From: Candidatus Methanoperedens sp.
GTDB taxonomy: Archaea; Halobacteriota; Methanosarcinia; Methanosarcinales; Methanoperedenaceae
Assembly: GCA_027460605.1 (NCBI GenBank)
Contig: JAPZAN010000084.1
Coordinates: 1-21,987, forward strand
DNA: 21,987 bases
Reading direction: 5' to 3'
The notes under the pieces are model-generated. The model searched no databases. It saw nothing but the letters and a program-made list of their open reading frames with translations, and was not told where the DNA came from. Of this stretch, positions 1 to 7,228 are shown piece after piece. The position numbers and the translations under genes are program-made. How positions within the stretch are numbered: position 1 is the stretch's first letter; each line of letters opens with the position of its first letter.

Positions 1-788
1 TAATCCATAATGTTCTTTGCTGCTATTTCATTTTTACTCGCAAAAATCAGATGATATATTGTTTTCTGTGTTTGTTTTAAAGATTGAACGTGTCTAACAG
101 GCACACTTTTAACTACCGAAAACCCTGCAGATTCCCGCAATCTGGTCTCATATAAATGAACAATTTCTTCCTCAAATTCGCGAGCTTCTAATAACCCACT
201 TTTCTTTTTATCGTATATCTGTTTCCAGTCATCACAACCAAAGAAACCTGAAATGCCTTCAGCATCAATTTCCCAATTATTGTAAGCATTCATGGTATAA
301 TAAGGTAAATGAATAATAATATCTGTGCCGTAAGGCTTTTTATGTTTAGCAATATTCTCTACTGTAGTCCATTTTAGTTCGTTGTATTTTGTTACATCTA
401 ATAAAACTGTAACTATGGTAAACGCTGGAATTTTATTTAAGACTTCAATAACTGTTGTATTGGCATCCCCTTGCAAACAGGCCACATTTTTTATGTTGCC
501 AATATACATAATTAAATCTTTGAAATTTTCAGGGTCTTTTTCGATAAAAATACAACTTATCTTTTCTGAATTTGCCGGATCAAGTTTTTCGATGGCTTTT
601 AAAGGCGAGCCTGCAATCATTTTATTAATTCCCCACTCTTTATCTACGAAATTCACTTTTCCAGGACCTGCGTAGCCATCAATATAAAAAAAATTGGGCT
701 TGCGTTCAGATTCAAATAAAATTTTACAAGCTCCGAGGTATTTTTCTAAAATTTCATACTTTTTAAGAGTGTGCCTTATTATATTCAA
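1..788 (-). CDS. tcmP: TcmP-like three-Cys-motif partner protein (partial, runs off window edge)
   Basis: The minus strand is open from a TTG at 788 to the left edge, 262 complete codons with no stop. The translation has the features I associate with the three-Cys-motif partner family TcmP: an N-terminal HTLKKYEIL stretch, a glycine-rich YIDGYAGPGK motif, AGSPLKAIE, and a following IFIEKDPENF strand. The glycine-rich motif followed by an acidic strand resembles a Rossmann-type methyltransferase fold, but no catalytic activity is established and I do not assign one. The start is inferred: the reading frame follows directly after the TGA of the upstream radical-SAM gene (797-795), and TTG 788 is the first start-like codon that keeps the conserved N-terminus. 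The 6-nt gap implies co-transcription and probably translational coupling. TcmP proteins are known to be encoded beside three-Cys/radical-SAM-like proteins, which fits. The C-terminus lies outside the window. Confidence 0.75.
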   Translation of the reverse strand, partial: MNIIRHTLKKYEILEKYLGACKILFESERKPNFFYIDGYAGPGKVNFVDKEWGINKMIAGSPLKAIEKLDPANSEKISCIFIEKDPENFKDLIMYIGNIKNVACLQGDANTTVIEVLNKIPAFTIVTVLLDVTKYNELKWTTVENIAKHKKPYGTDIIIHLPYYTMNAYNNWEIDAEGISGFFGCDDWKQIYDKKKSGLLEAREFEEEIVHLYETRLRESAGFSVVKSVPVRHVQSLKQTQKTIYHLIFASKNEIAAKNIMD

Positions 789-794
789 ATATAG

Positions 795-1631
795 TCACCA
801 AATGCAATTACAGCTAATTTTCTTATAATCCAGCCCCATCTTTTCCCACATCTCAACCGACTCCTTGCACAACGCAACCTTTGTATAACCATATTTATTT
901 TTCAAAAAATCAATAACCGTAGAATACATTTCATACCTGAGGTCAGAATCTATCTTTTTACCCCAATTTGATTTTTCAGATAGGAAAGTAACCCACGTCT
1001 TATCTTTAGAGTTATTTATCGTGCTTTGAAGCCCTCTTAGTGAACCGAGAGTAATCCTTTCAGGAATAAACTGCTCAAATATCATATCGACAAGCTTTGT
1101 ATAATGCTTATCCCATTCAAAAACAGGAACCATTGGGTCGATTCTAATTCTCGTTTCATACCCTGCATCGCTAACTTTTCTTGCAGCTTCAATCCTGTCT
1201 TCAACTCCCGGAGCTTTTTCCCACTTTTTTGAAACAGCAGGAGCATTCATACTAAAACTGACAATAACATTTTTATGCTCATCGATTTTCAATAAATTTT
1301 CAACATCAGTTGACTTCGTTAAGAAAAGCACTTTATGCTTTTTTTGAGCTTCAAATAGAGGAATAATGAATTTTGAAAAAGGGTCATGAGAGTTCTCAGA
1401 CAATAAAGAATCACTTAATTCGCCCGTATTCAATACTTCAGGAAGAGAACCGTTATTCAAAAAGGTGCTGACATGCTCTTTCACTTTAAAACGGTCTTTT
1501 TGTCTTGGCTGTTTTCCTGTAAATCTGAATGTCCCCTGCAAAAAACACCATGCACAGTCGTAAGCACATCCATTAGCCCATTTTAATTCTAAGAAATGAG
1601 GACAGATTACATCCGTCTTTTTTTCGGGCAA
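795..1631 (-). CDS. Radical SAM / spore-photoproduct-lyase-like three-Cys protein, partner of TcmP
   Basis: The 278-residue product carries a CxxxCxxC cluster (C22, C26, C29, in GCAYDCAWC), the signature of a radical-SAM [4Fe-4S] site. It is followed by SPL-like elements such as VLFLTKS, IVSFSMNAP, RIRIDPMVP and ITLGSLRG. The residues after the cluster (FLQGTF) resemble the SPL/SplB-like branch. The C-terminus ends in a Cys pair (CNCIW). Function is unknown; the adjacent TcmP-like gene suggests a paired system. The start is doubtful: TTG 1631 has no Shine-Dalgarno, and coding-like sequence continues in frame up to a TAA at 1676-1674. An ATG at 1695 with GAGG at 1709-1706 lies in another frame and joins this one if the A7 tract (complement of 1669-1675) is shortened by one base. 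I therefore suspect the real N-terminus starts at 1695 with a frameshift or sequence error in the homopolymer. Confidence 0.75.
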   Translation of the reverse strand: MPEKKTDVICPHFLELKWANGCAYDCAWCFLQGTFRFTGKQPRQKDRFKVKEHVSTFLNNGSLPEVLNTGELSDSLLSENSHDPFSKFIIPLFEAQKKHKVLFLTKSTDVENLLKIDEHKNVIVSFSMNAPAVSKKWEKAPGVEDRIEAARKVSDAGYETRIRIDPMVPVFEWDKHYTKLVDMIFEQFIPERITLGSLRGLQSTINNSKDKTWVTFLSEKSNWGKKIDSDLRYEMYSTVIDFLKNKYGYTKVALCKESVEMWEKMGLDYKKISCNCIW

Positions 1632-1668
1632 AGGGGTTTTTTCAAATCTGCAAATTATGGTATACTTG

Positions 1669-1695
1669 TTTTTTTATCTGCATCTCCTGTTCCAT
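1669..1695 (-). other. Probable original start and frameshift site of the radical-SAM gene
   Basis: On the minus strand an ATG at 1695-1693 sits 10 nt after a GAGG (1709-1706). It reads MEQEMQIKK and then leaves the frame of the downstream gene within a run of seven A (complement of 1669-1675). With six A it would read MEQEMQIKNKYTIICRFEK and run into the annotated protein. The normal start context just outside the frame break is the reason to mark this site. Confidence 0.5.
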
Positions 1696-1870
1696 TGATT
1701 TAAATCCTCATAAATATATCTTAGTAATTATCTTGACACTTTTTATACAAAAATATAGAACACTGTATATACAAAACTTTGGAGAGCAGGGTGAAACTAA
1801 TCATGAATCGAACAGATTCATAGATAAATAATGAAAAATAAATGTTGTTGTACCGTCTTATTATTGTTCT

Positions 1871-2006
1871 GGTATAAGCAGAGAAAACCAACGAATACTT
1901 TGGGCTAAAAACCTGTTGTGAAACGTGGTTTTTTTTTCTGCGGATAGATAAATGTGCCTTGAGCACGAATACGAAGCTGTCTATACCTACGATCTCTGCT
2001 TATACC
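1871..2006 (+). ncRNA. Candidate IS110 bridge RNA
   Basis: A perfect 14-bp inverted repeat (GGTATAAGCAGAGA at 1871-1884; its complement at 1993-2006) closes a 136-nt stretch that ends 30 nt before the transposase ATG. Inside it are a 7-bp hairpin (AAAAACC 1907-1913 with GGTTTTT 1927-1933), then a helix of about five to seven pairs with one bulge (GGATAGA 1942-1948 with TCTATACC 1980-1987) that encloses a small GTGC/GCAC hairpin (1954-1957 with 1963-1966). A closing helix plus two internal stem-loops upstream of an IS110 transposase is the arrangement expected of a bridge RNA with target- and donor-binding loops. Structure is read by eye; which loop binds target or donor cannot be decided without the element ends. 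An alternative is a plain cis-regulatory hairpin. Confidence 0.5.
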
Positions 2007-2013
2007 ACAATTT

Positions 2014-2027
2014 CTCCATAAAGGAGG
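2014..2027 (+). promoter_or_regulatory. Ribosome binding site of the transposase in a small hairpin
   Basis: GGAGG at 2023-2027 lies 9 nt before the transposase ATG and is a strong Shine-Dalgarno. CTCC at 2014-2017 can pair with GGAG at 2023-2026 across a 5-nt loop, which would partly hide the site. Translation of the transposase may thus be held down. The pairing is short, so this is a modest inference. Confidence 0.45.
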
Positions 2028-2036
2028 TTCAAGAAT

Positions 2037-3266
2037 ATGAATATAAGAGTGGAAAAGGCTTGTGGTATCGATGTCCATAAGTCCTTTTTAGTAGCGACGA
2101 TATTGACATACGACGCAGCCAAGGAAACAAAGGAATTCAATACAGGTCTTGAGGATTTGATAAATCTCAGGGATTGGCTAATGGAAAGACATTGCCAAAG
2201 AGTTGCAATAGAATCCACCGGTATTTATTGGATTCCTGTCTATACTTGTCTAGAAGGAAAAGTTGAGACAATAGTTGCAAATGCAAGACAAATAAAAAAT
2301 ATGCCTGGAAGAAAGACCGATTACCTCGATTCAGAATGGCTTGCTGAAATCTGCCTTAATGGTCAGATCAAACCTTCCTTCATACCATCCAAGGAAATTA
2401 GAGAACTCCGTGATCTGACAAGAACACGCACGAAGACAACCCAAACTATGACTGCATTTAAGAACAGGGTTCATAAAGTTCTGGAAAAGGCAAATATAAG
2501 AATATCCGGTGTACTTTCAGAATTATTCGGAATTGCGGGTCTTCAGATACTAAACGCCCTACTGGATAAAAAGAACATTGACGAGGTACTTAAAAAAGTA
2601 AAAAGAATAGGGAAGAAAAAGGCTGCAATAAAGGAAGCAGTACGCGGAGAACTTAGCCAGACAGACATATGGCTGATTCGAGAATGTCTTGAGACAATTG
2701 ATTTTTTAAAAAGAAAGATCAATTTACTGGATTCCATGATAAATCAGCGTATAGAGAATACGAAAAAACAGGATCATATGCAGATTCTGATGAGCATTCC
2801 CGGTATAAGTTTCACCTCAGCTTCAGCAATTCTGGCTGAGATTGGCGATATCAATGTATTCCCTAACCCTAAAAGTCTGGTAGGCTGGTCAGGTCTTGCT
2901 CCATCATTGAATGAATCTGCCGGAAAATCGTCTAATGGTCATATAACCAAGAAAGGATCAAAGTATTTGAGGCGAATGCTTGTACAATGTGCACATGTCA
3001 TTGCAGGACATAGACCTAATAGACTGCGATTCTTTTTTCAGAGGATATTGATGAAGAAAGGAAAAAAGATAGCTATTGTAGCGTTAGCTAGAAAAATACT
3101 CAGTATAATCCACCATGTGCTGAAAAATAACGAGAAATATAGTGAGGATTCACTAAAGCCAAAGCAGATTAAACAGCGAAAATTCCAGTCAATCTCTGAA
3201 TTTAGCCTGGACGAAATGATTGAAATAATTTCCAGAGCAGGATACACTGTAGACAAAGGTTCCTGA
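2037..3266 (+). CDS. IS110-family transposase (DEDD recombinase)
   Basis: The 409-residue protein is full length for the family. The N-terminal RuvC-like DEDD domain shows the metal-binding residues D12 (GIDVHKS), E59 (AIESTGIYW), D95 and D98 (RKTDYLDSEW). The C-terminal Transposase_20 domain has the conserved IPGISFTSASAILAEIGD helix-hairpin-helix stretch and the GWSGLAPSLNESAGKS segment with the conserved serine and TKKGSKYLRRML. It would cut and rejoin DNA as a recombinase guided by an element-encoded bridge RNA, as known for IS110 enzymes. The ATG is supported by GGAGG 9 nt upstream. No frameshift or stop is seen, so the gene may be active. The product ends shortly after a conserved-looking FSLDEMIEII tail. 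Confidence 0.95.
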   Translation: MNIRVEKACGIDVHKSFLVATILTYDAAKETKEFNTGLEDLINLRDWLMERHCQRVAIESTGIYWIPVYTCLEGKVETIVANARQIKNMPGRKTDYLDSEWLAEICLNGQIKPSFIPSKEIRELRDLTRTRTKTTQTMTAFKNRVHKVLEKANIRISGVLSELFGIAGLQILNALLDKKNIDEVLKKVKRIGKKKAAIKEAVRGELSQTDIWLIRECLETIDFLKRKINLLDSMINQRIENTKKQDHMQILMSIPGISFTSASAILAEIGDINVFPNPKSLVGWSGLAPSLNESAGKSSNGHITKKGSKYLRRMLVQCAHVIAGHRPNRLRFFFQRILMKKGKKIAIVALARKILSIIHHVLKNNEKYSEDSLKPKQIKQRKFQSISEFSLDEMIEIISRAGYTVDKGS

Positions 3267-3532
3267 AAAGTTTAACCAGATATTTAGATTCCATCCTGCC
3301 TTGCATAGCGGAGATGATCCCTAATTTAAATATATAATGATATTTAGATGATTTTTAAAATTATATTTATCTGAAGAACTTATCAAATTGAGTAAATTAT
3401 TTATTAAGTAGCTGCTCTGTATATATGTTTTATACACGTCCCACATGGTTGGACGAGATAGATTTTTCATACGAAGTATTCGCTTTTAATTATCGTATCT
3501 GCGTTTATCCGCGTTCATCTGCGGTTAAAAAT
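3267..3532. other. AT-rich intergenic stretch after the IS element
   Basis: Apart from the decamer repeat at 3497-3526 I see no gene. The stretch is very AT-rich between about 3320 and 3420 and presumably holds the right end of the IS110 element and the 3' end of the convergent flavoprotein transcript. A plus-strand reading frame that crosses into the flavoprotein gene has no recognisable protein and is taken as noise. Confidence 0.5.
3497..3526. repeat. Three tandem degenerate 10-bp units
   Basis: ATCTGCGTTT, ATCCGCGTTC and ATCTGCGGTT follow one another with one to three differences. Similar ATCTGCG/ATCCGCG decamer strings are found in intergenic regions of many unrelated prokaryotes. This copy lies 7 bp past the 3' end of the flavoprotein gene. 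Its role is unknown. Confidence 0.6.
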
Positions 3533-4873
3533 CTATCGCCCCTTCTCAAGCTTCCTCACCGCAAAATCCGCGGCTTTATTCAGCACATCATAATTTTCTG
3601 CAACCATCGGGCAGTAAGCCATTTCGGTCTGGCTGAGAGTATAAACATCCATACCGGCTTTAATCGCAAGAGCTATCACATTTATGCGCGCCCCGGCACC
3701 CTCGCCCACAGCCTGCGCCCCCAGCACTTTGCCGGTCTTTGCATCAGCTATTATTTTCACTCCAATGTCCTTTGAACCCGGATAATACTCAGGCTTGCTC
3801 TTCCCGTGCGCCTTGCCTGATATTACTTCATATCCTGCGGATTCAGCAAAGAACTCATTAAAACCCGTTGCTGCAACCTCAAGCTCCCCGATGAGTGAGA
3901 CGAATGTGCCAAGCGCTCCCTCATACGTGTCATACCCGCCTGCCGCGTTCCTGCCCGCCACCATCCCCTGCCTGTAAGCAGCCGAGGAAAGCTGCATCAT
4001 CGTGGGTCTGTGATTTATCAGGCTCACCGTCTCGATGCAGTCGCCCACTGCATAAATGCCCTTAATATTGGTCTCCATCCTTGCGTTTGTCCTGATGCCC
4101 CATTTCCCTATCTCGATGCCTGCATTCTTCGCCATCTCAAAGTTCGCCCTGACACCGGAGGCAAGAACCACCATATCTGCAACAATCACATCATCCCCGA
4201 CCGAGACCGACTCAACAGGCGCACCGTTTATACTGTTCACGCTTTTATTCATCAGCAATTTTATCCCGCGCTCTCCAAGCGAATCTTCAACCATTTTCGC
4301 CATATCCCTGTCAAGGGCGCGGGGAAGCGCATAAGAGAGCATCTCTATCACTGTCACATCAAGCCCTTTTGCCCGCAAAGCCACAGCGATTTCAAGACCT
4401 ATGGGGCCAGCGCCGACCACCGCAGCCCTCTTTGCTTTTCCGCAATATTCTATGATTTTCCGTGCGCTCTCAATGTCATGCAGCACAAAGACCCCTTTAT
4501 CAAGAGCTTCCTTTGCCCCTTTTACCGGAGGGATAAAGGGCTCTGCGCCCGGCGCAAAGATAAGAGAATCGTATGGCACTGAAATGTTCTCTCCGGTTTT
4601 GCGGTTCTTTACAGCCACGTTTTTCTCAACCGGATTTATTGCCAGTGCCTCAGACAAGAGCAGCTTTGAAATCTTTTTATCTTCAGGCAGGGAGAACCGG
4701 AGCTTATCAAGACCGACTATACCTTCTATCGCAAAAGGCATGCCGCATGGGGAGAACATCTCATAAGGTCTTTTTTCTATAATTGTGATTGATGCTTCAG
4801 GGTCAGTCCTGCGTATTGCAAGGGAAGCTGCAAAACCCCCGCTTCCAAGACCTATTATTACGATTTTTGACAT
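3533..4873 (-). CDS. CoA-disulfide-reductase-like FAD/NAD(P)H oxidoreductase
   Basis: The 446-residue flavoprotein belongs to the pyridine-nucleotide disulfide oxidoreductase class with a single active-site cysteine (CoA-disulfide reductase, NADH oxidase, NAD(P)H:elemental-sulfur reductase). An N-terminal FAD-binding GLGSGGF motif (residues 8-14) is followed by C43 in SPCGMPF, the place of the redox Cys. A second dinucleotide site (VGAGPIGLEIA, about residue 155) binds NAD(P)H, and GVRAN...YAVGDCIE contacts FAD. The C-terminal dimerisation domain ends with YCPMVAENYDVLNKAADFA. Likely roles are thiol or polysulfide reduction or handling of oxygen and peroxide; the substrate cannot be chosen from sequence. 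The gene stands alone, with its own promoter divergent from the ATPase at 4986. The ATG at 4873 begins directly with the FAD-binding strand. Confidence 0.88.
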   Translation of the reverse strand: MSKIVIIGLGSGGFAASLAIRRTDPEASITIIEKRPYEMFSPCGMPFAIEGIVGLDKLRFSLPEDKKISKLLLSEALAINPVEKNVAVKNRKTGENISVPYDSLIFAPGAEPFIPPVKGAKEALDKGVFVLHDIESARKIIEYCGKAKRAAVVGAGPIGLEIAVALRAKGLDVTVIEMLSYALPRALDRDMAKMVEDSLGERGIKLLMNKSVNSINGAPVESVSVGDDVIVADMVVLASGVRANFEMAKNAGIEIGKWGIRTNARMETNIKGIYAVGDCIETVSLINHRPTMMQLSSAAYRQGMVAGRNAAGGYDTYEGALGTFVSLIGELEVAATGFNEFFAESAGYEVISGKAHGKSKPEYYPGSKDIGVKIIADAKTGKVLGAQAVGEGAGARINVIALAIKAGMDVYTLSQTEMAYCPMVAENYDVLNKAADFAVRKLEKGR

Positions 4874-4902
4874 GGTTAATCCAGTTTATTAATTGCAAGC
4901 TA

Positions 4903-4910
4903 GTTATAAC
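4903..4910 (-). promoter_or_regulatory. TATA-like box for the flavoprotein gene
   Basis: On the minus strand GTTATAAC lies about 34 nt before the ATG at 4873. This spacing places transcription start within about 10 nt of the start codon, as for other genes in the window. No Shine-Dalgarno is seen between. Confidence 0.45.
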
Positions 4911-4941
4911 TTTTCGACAAGGTAATTTAGTTAGGTTAGTA

Positions 4942-4953
4942 TTTATATATATC
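4942..4953 (+). promoter_or_regulatory. TATA box for the ATPase/GTPase/Roadblock operon
   Basis: TTTATATATATC lies about 38 nt before the ATG at 4986. The predicted start of transcription near 4972 leaves a short leader without a Shine-Dalgarno. It is the only clear promoter upstream of the run of plus-strand genes that extends to 7479. Confidence 0.6.
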
Positions 4954-4985
4954 AAAATCTAAATAGTCTCATCAATACGATAACC

Positions 4986-5690
4986 ATGAGTGATTATTCC
5001 ATCGGCATCAAGGAACTGGACGACGCCATCGGCGGCATAAAAAAGGGCTCGAATATCATGTTAATCGGGCCTCCCATGAGTGGAAAGGAGTCTATCCTGA
5101 AACTCATCGCTTACCATGGCGCCGTAAATAATGAAAATGCAATTATTACAGTTACCACACGCGAATCTGCGGCTCATATCCTGGAATGGTTCAAGGAGAA
5201 CAAGCTGGCTCTGCCGTTATCAAAAATAGCCATAGTGGATTGTGTCACAAAAACACTCGGCGGCGCTGCTGTTGAAAATGAGAACATTAAAATTGCCAGC
5301 AGCCCGGTCGATTTGACAGGGATCGGGGTTAAAATCAGCCAATTTTTTGAGGATTTCTTCATGAAAAAGAATATGCGGAAAATCCAGCTTCATATCAATT
5401 CCCTATCTACAATATTGATGTATTCCAATATCCAGACGGTTTTCAGGTTCCTTCATGTATTCACAGGGAGAATCAAAGCTGCCGGAGCCCTTGGGATATA
5501 TGTAATTGAAAGCGGCATGCATGATGAACAGGCTATTGCGACCTTAAAACAACTCTTCGATGGTATGATAGAAATAAAAATCGAAAATGATAAGAATTTT
5601 TTAAGGGTGGCTGGTTTATCTTCAAAGCCTACACCATGGTTTGAATACGAGCTTGAGGGAGTATGTTTAAAGATAACGGGGGGAAAATAG
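4986..5690 (+). CDS. KaiC/RAD55-like RecA-superfamily ATPase with altered Walker A
   Basis: The 234-residue protein has the single-domain KaiC/RAD55-like layout: an N-terminal GIKELDDAIGGIKKGSNIMLIGPP segment as in KaiC and GvpD-type proteins, then strands ending in AIITVTTRE, KIAIVDCV and a LHINSLSTIL strand at the Walker B place. The Walker A loop reads GPPMSGKES (residues 28-36): the Lys is kept (K34), but the Ser/Thr that should follow it and bind Mg is Glu35. ATP may bind weakly, or the protein may be regulatory. Proteins of this class act in archaeal signalling, often beside chemotaxis, archaellum or GTPase modules. The next gene begins at the base after this stop codon and is its paralogue, so a hetero-oligomer is plausible. 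Confidence 0.8.
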   Translation: MSDYSIGIKELDDAIGGIKKGSNIMLIGPPMSGKESILKLIAYHGAVNNENAIITVTTRESAAHILEWFKENKLALPLSKIAIVDCVTKTLGGAAVENENIKIASSPVDLTGIGVKISQFFEDFFMKKNMRKIQLHINSLSTILMYSNIQTVFRFLHVFTGRIKAAGALGIYVIESGMHDEQAIATLKQLFDGMIEIKIENDKNFLRVAGLSSKPTPWFEYELEGVCLKITGGK

Positions 5691-6860
5691 ATGGTTGAGA
5701 CGGGCATCCCCAAGCTTGACGAAATCCTTGGCGGCGGAATACCGAAAGGCAAAAGTCTTGTTTATTATAGCCAGCCAGGTGTGGAAGGCGAGGTTTTCGG
5801 GATGCAGACTGTTTATAATACCCTGAAATCCGGGGGGAACTGCGTTTTTGTTGTTTCAAGCACGATTCCGGACATCGTGAAAGGACTCTTCAAGGAATAT
5901 GGCTGGGACATTGATGAGTACAAGGACAGGTTATGCCTGGTAGATGCGTATAATCCGCTGATTGGCGCTCCTTCAGACGAAAAATACATAGTCGCCAATC
6001 CTGATAGCATCGAGAGTTTCAATAAAATAATCATAGACTTAATAAAAGAATTGCCTCCAAGCACCATAGTATTCGGGTCACTGTCAACGATCATGGATTT
6101 ATGCGGCGAGAAGGAAACTATAGAAGCCGTCAGGAATTGGAACAAAATGGCGATGCTCTATAATCATGTCCTCGTTTATAATTTCACGGTATGGCCATAT
6201 ACAAATCAAACTTTGCATTTAATAAAAGAAGAATTATTCAATGCCGTTATTTCAATCGGGAGCATAGCCGAGCGTGTTATTTTTGGTCAGTATTTCGGGA
6301 TACTCAAATCAGACTGGACAAAAGAAACCAAAAAATCCATGCTTTTCAGGGTATTGCGACCCGGGGGAATAAAGTTATTCATACCGAAGATTCTCGTAAC
6401 CGGGCCTTTTGATGCCGGGAAATCGACGTTTGTGCATGCGCTTTCAACGCGGGCGATATCTGTTGACAGGCTCGGGACAACAATCGCCATGGACCATGGC
6501 CACGTCGATTATAAGGGTTTTAGCGCTGATATTTTCGGAACACCCGGCCAGGAGCGGTTTGACCCCATCATCAAACTATTGAGCGGTGAATCGATGGGCG
6601 TCATCCTCGTAGTTGATTCTACAAATCCGGCCGATTTTGTTCGTGCAAAACACATGCTTGATATTACAAAATCCTACGGGCTGCCATATGTTGTTGTTGC
6701 AAACAAACAGGATATGCCAGGGGCACTCAGTCCTGAAGAAATAAGAGAGCAATTCAACCTGCCCGACGATGTTCCGGTTGTTTCCGCTGTGGCGAAAGAT
6801 AAGCTCGGAGTGTTTGAGGCATTTGAAGTGTTGATAGATAAGATCACGGGGGGAACATAA
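5691..6860 (+). CDS. Degenerate KaiC-like domain fused to an Arf/Rab-like small GTPase
   Basis: Residues 1 to about 225 repeat the KaiC-like fold of the preceding gene (TGIPKLDEILGGGIPKGKSLVYYS), but the nucleotide loop (SQPGVEGEV) has lost the GK[ST] core, so this half should not hydrolyse ATP. Residues about 230-389 form a complete small GTPase: G1 GPFDAGKS (238-245), G3 DIFGTPGQERF (about 280), G4 NKQD (338-341) and a G5 SAVAK. The GTPase is close to Arf/Sar and archaeal MglA-like proteins that pair with Roadblock proteins, and the very next gene encodes one. The start ATG immediately follows the TAG of the upstream gene and the stop overlaps the next start by one base, so the three genes are translationally coupled. 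The likely role is a nucleotide-switched signalling hub; its output is unknown. Confidence 0.85.
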   Translation: MVETGIPKLDEILGGGIPKGKSLVYYSQPGVEGEVFGMQTVYNTLKSGGNCVFVVSSTIPDIVKGLFKEYGWDIDEYKDRLCLVDAYNPLIGAPSDEKYIVANPDSIESFNKIIIDLIKELPPSTIVFGSLSTIMDLCGEKETIEAVRNWNKMAMLYNHVLVYNFTVWPYTNQTLHLIKEELFNAVISIGSIAERVIFGQYFGILKSDWTKETKKSMLFRVLRPGGIKLFIPKILVTGPFDAGKSTFVHALSTRAISVDRLGTTIAMDHGHVDYKGFSADIFGTPGQERFDPIIKLLSGESMGVILVVDSTNPADFVRAKHMLDITKSYGLPYVVVANKQDMPGALSPEEIREQFNLPDDVPVVSAVAKDKLGVFEAFEVLIDKITGGT

Positions 6861-7228
6861 TGGCCGATACCATTGATATGGTGGATAAATTACTGGCCGA
6901 TTTAAAGAACATCGGAGGAGTGGAAGCCAGCATTGCTGCAAGCCGCGACGGATTGCTGATACGCGCCAATATGCCAAAAGAAAAATTTTTGGCATCCCTT
7001 GCCGCCATGTCTGCCACCATGCTCGGAGCTGCCGAGACTGCGACTACACAGGTGGAAAAGGGCTTACCTACCCGGGTTATTGTGGAATCTGAATATGGGA
7101 GATTGATAATTGTCGGCGCAGGACCCAAAGCGCTTTTGATTATTCTTGCAAATTCGAATTCTTCATTGGGTTTAATCCTGATCGAACTTGATAAATCAGC
7201 CAAAAAGCTGAAAGAGTTATTAAAATGA
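6860..7228 (+). CDS. Roadblock/LC7 domain protein
   Basis: The 122-residue product is a single Roadblock/LC7 domain: an N-terminal helix (MVDKLLADLKNIGGV), then EASIAASRDGLLIRANMP, a central helix with SATMLGAAETATTQVEKG, the strand pair TRVIVESEYGRLIIVGAGPKALLII and a C-terminal ILIELDKSAKKLKELL helix. Such proteins dimerise and act as GAPs or platforms for MglA/Arf-like GTPases, so the GTPase fusion just upstream (one-base overlap) is the expected partner. The reading frame overlaps the downstream YhbY gene by 4 bases (ATGA). No signal peptide or membrane segment is seen, so it is cytoplasmic. Confidence 0.88.
   Translation: MADTIDMVDKLLADLKNIGGVEASIAASRDGLLIRANMPKEKFLASLAAMSATMLGAAETATTQVEKGLPTRVIVESEYGRLIIVGAGPKALLIILANSNSSLGLILIELDKSAKKLKELLK

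Larger units (their letters stand above)
1871..3266 (+). mobile_element. IS110-family insertion sequence (ends not resolved)
   Basis: The element is defined by a complete IS110-type transposase gene and a structured non-coding stretch just upstream, the layout of the IS110 group, in which the long non-coding end precedes the recombinase gene. IS110 elements usually lack terminal inverted repeats and do not make target duplications, so the exact ends cannot be read from one copy. The true left end may lie anywhere between about 1700 and 1870 and the right end a short distance after 3266. The insertion lies between the radical-SAM/TcmP pair and the flavoprotein gene and interrupts neither. Coordinates given are the minimum supported extent. 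Confidence 0.75.

Noticed and set aside
788..1695. Formylglycine-generating or sulfatase-maturase pairing of the radical-SAM protein with the FGE domains
   Set aside because: The radical-SAM protein resembles spore photoproduct lyase types, is paired with TcmP, and lies far from the kinase; the FGE domains have no catalytic cysteines and no sulfatase is present.
1721..1966. Minus-strand 81-codon frame upstream of the transposase
   Set aside because: AT-rich, no ribosome site, and it crosses the candidate bridge RNA; no protein-like pattern.
3425..3775. Plus-strand 116-codon frame after the IS element
   Set aside because: Runs into the antisense of the flavoprotein gene and contains the decamer repeats; no family resemblance.
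4010..4582. Long plus-strand frame of 190 codons
   Set aside because: It lies fully antisense to the flavoprotein gene, which has complete family motifs. The antisense product has no recognisable domain.
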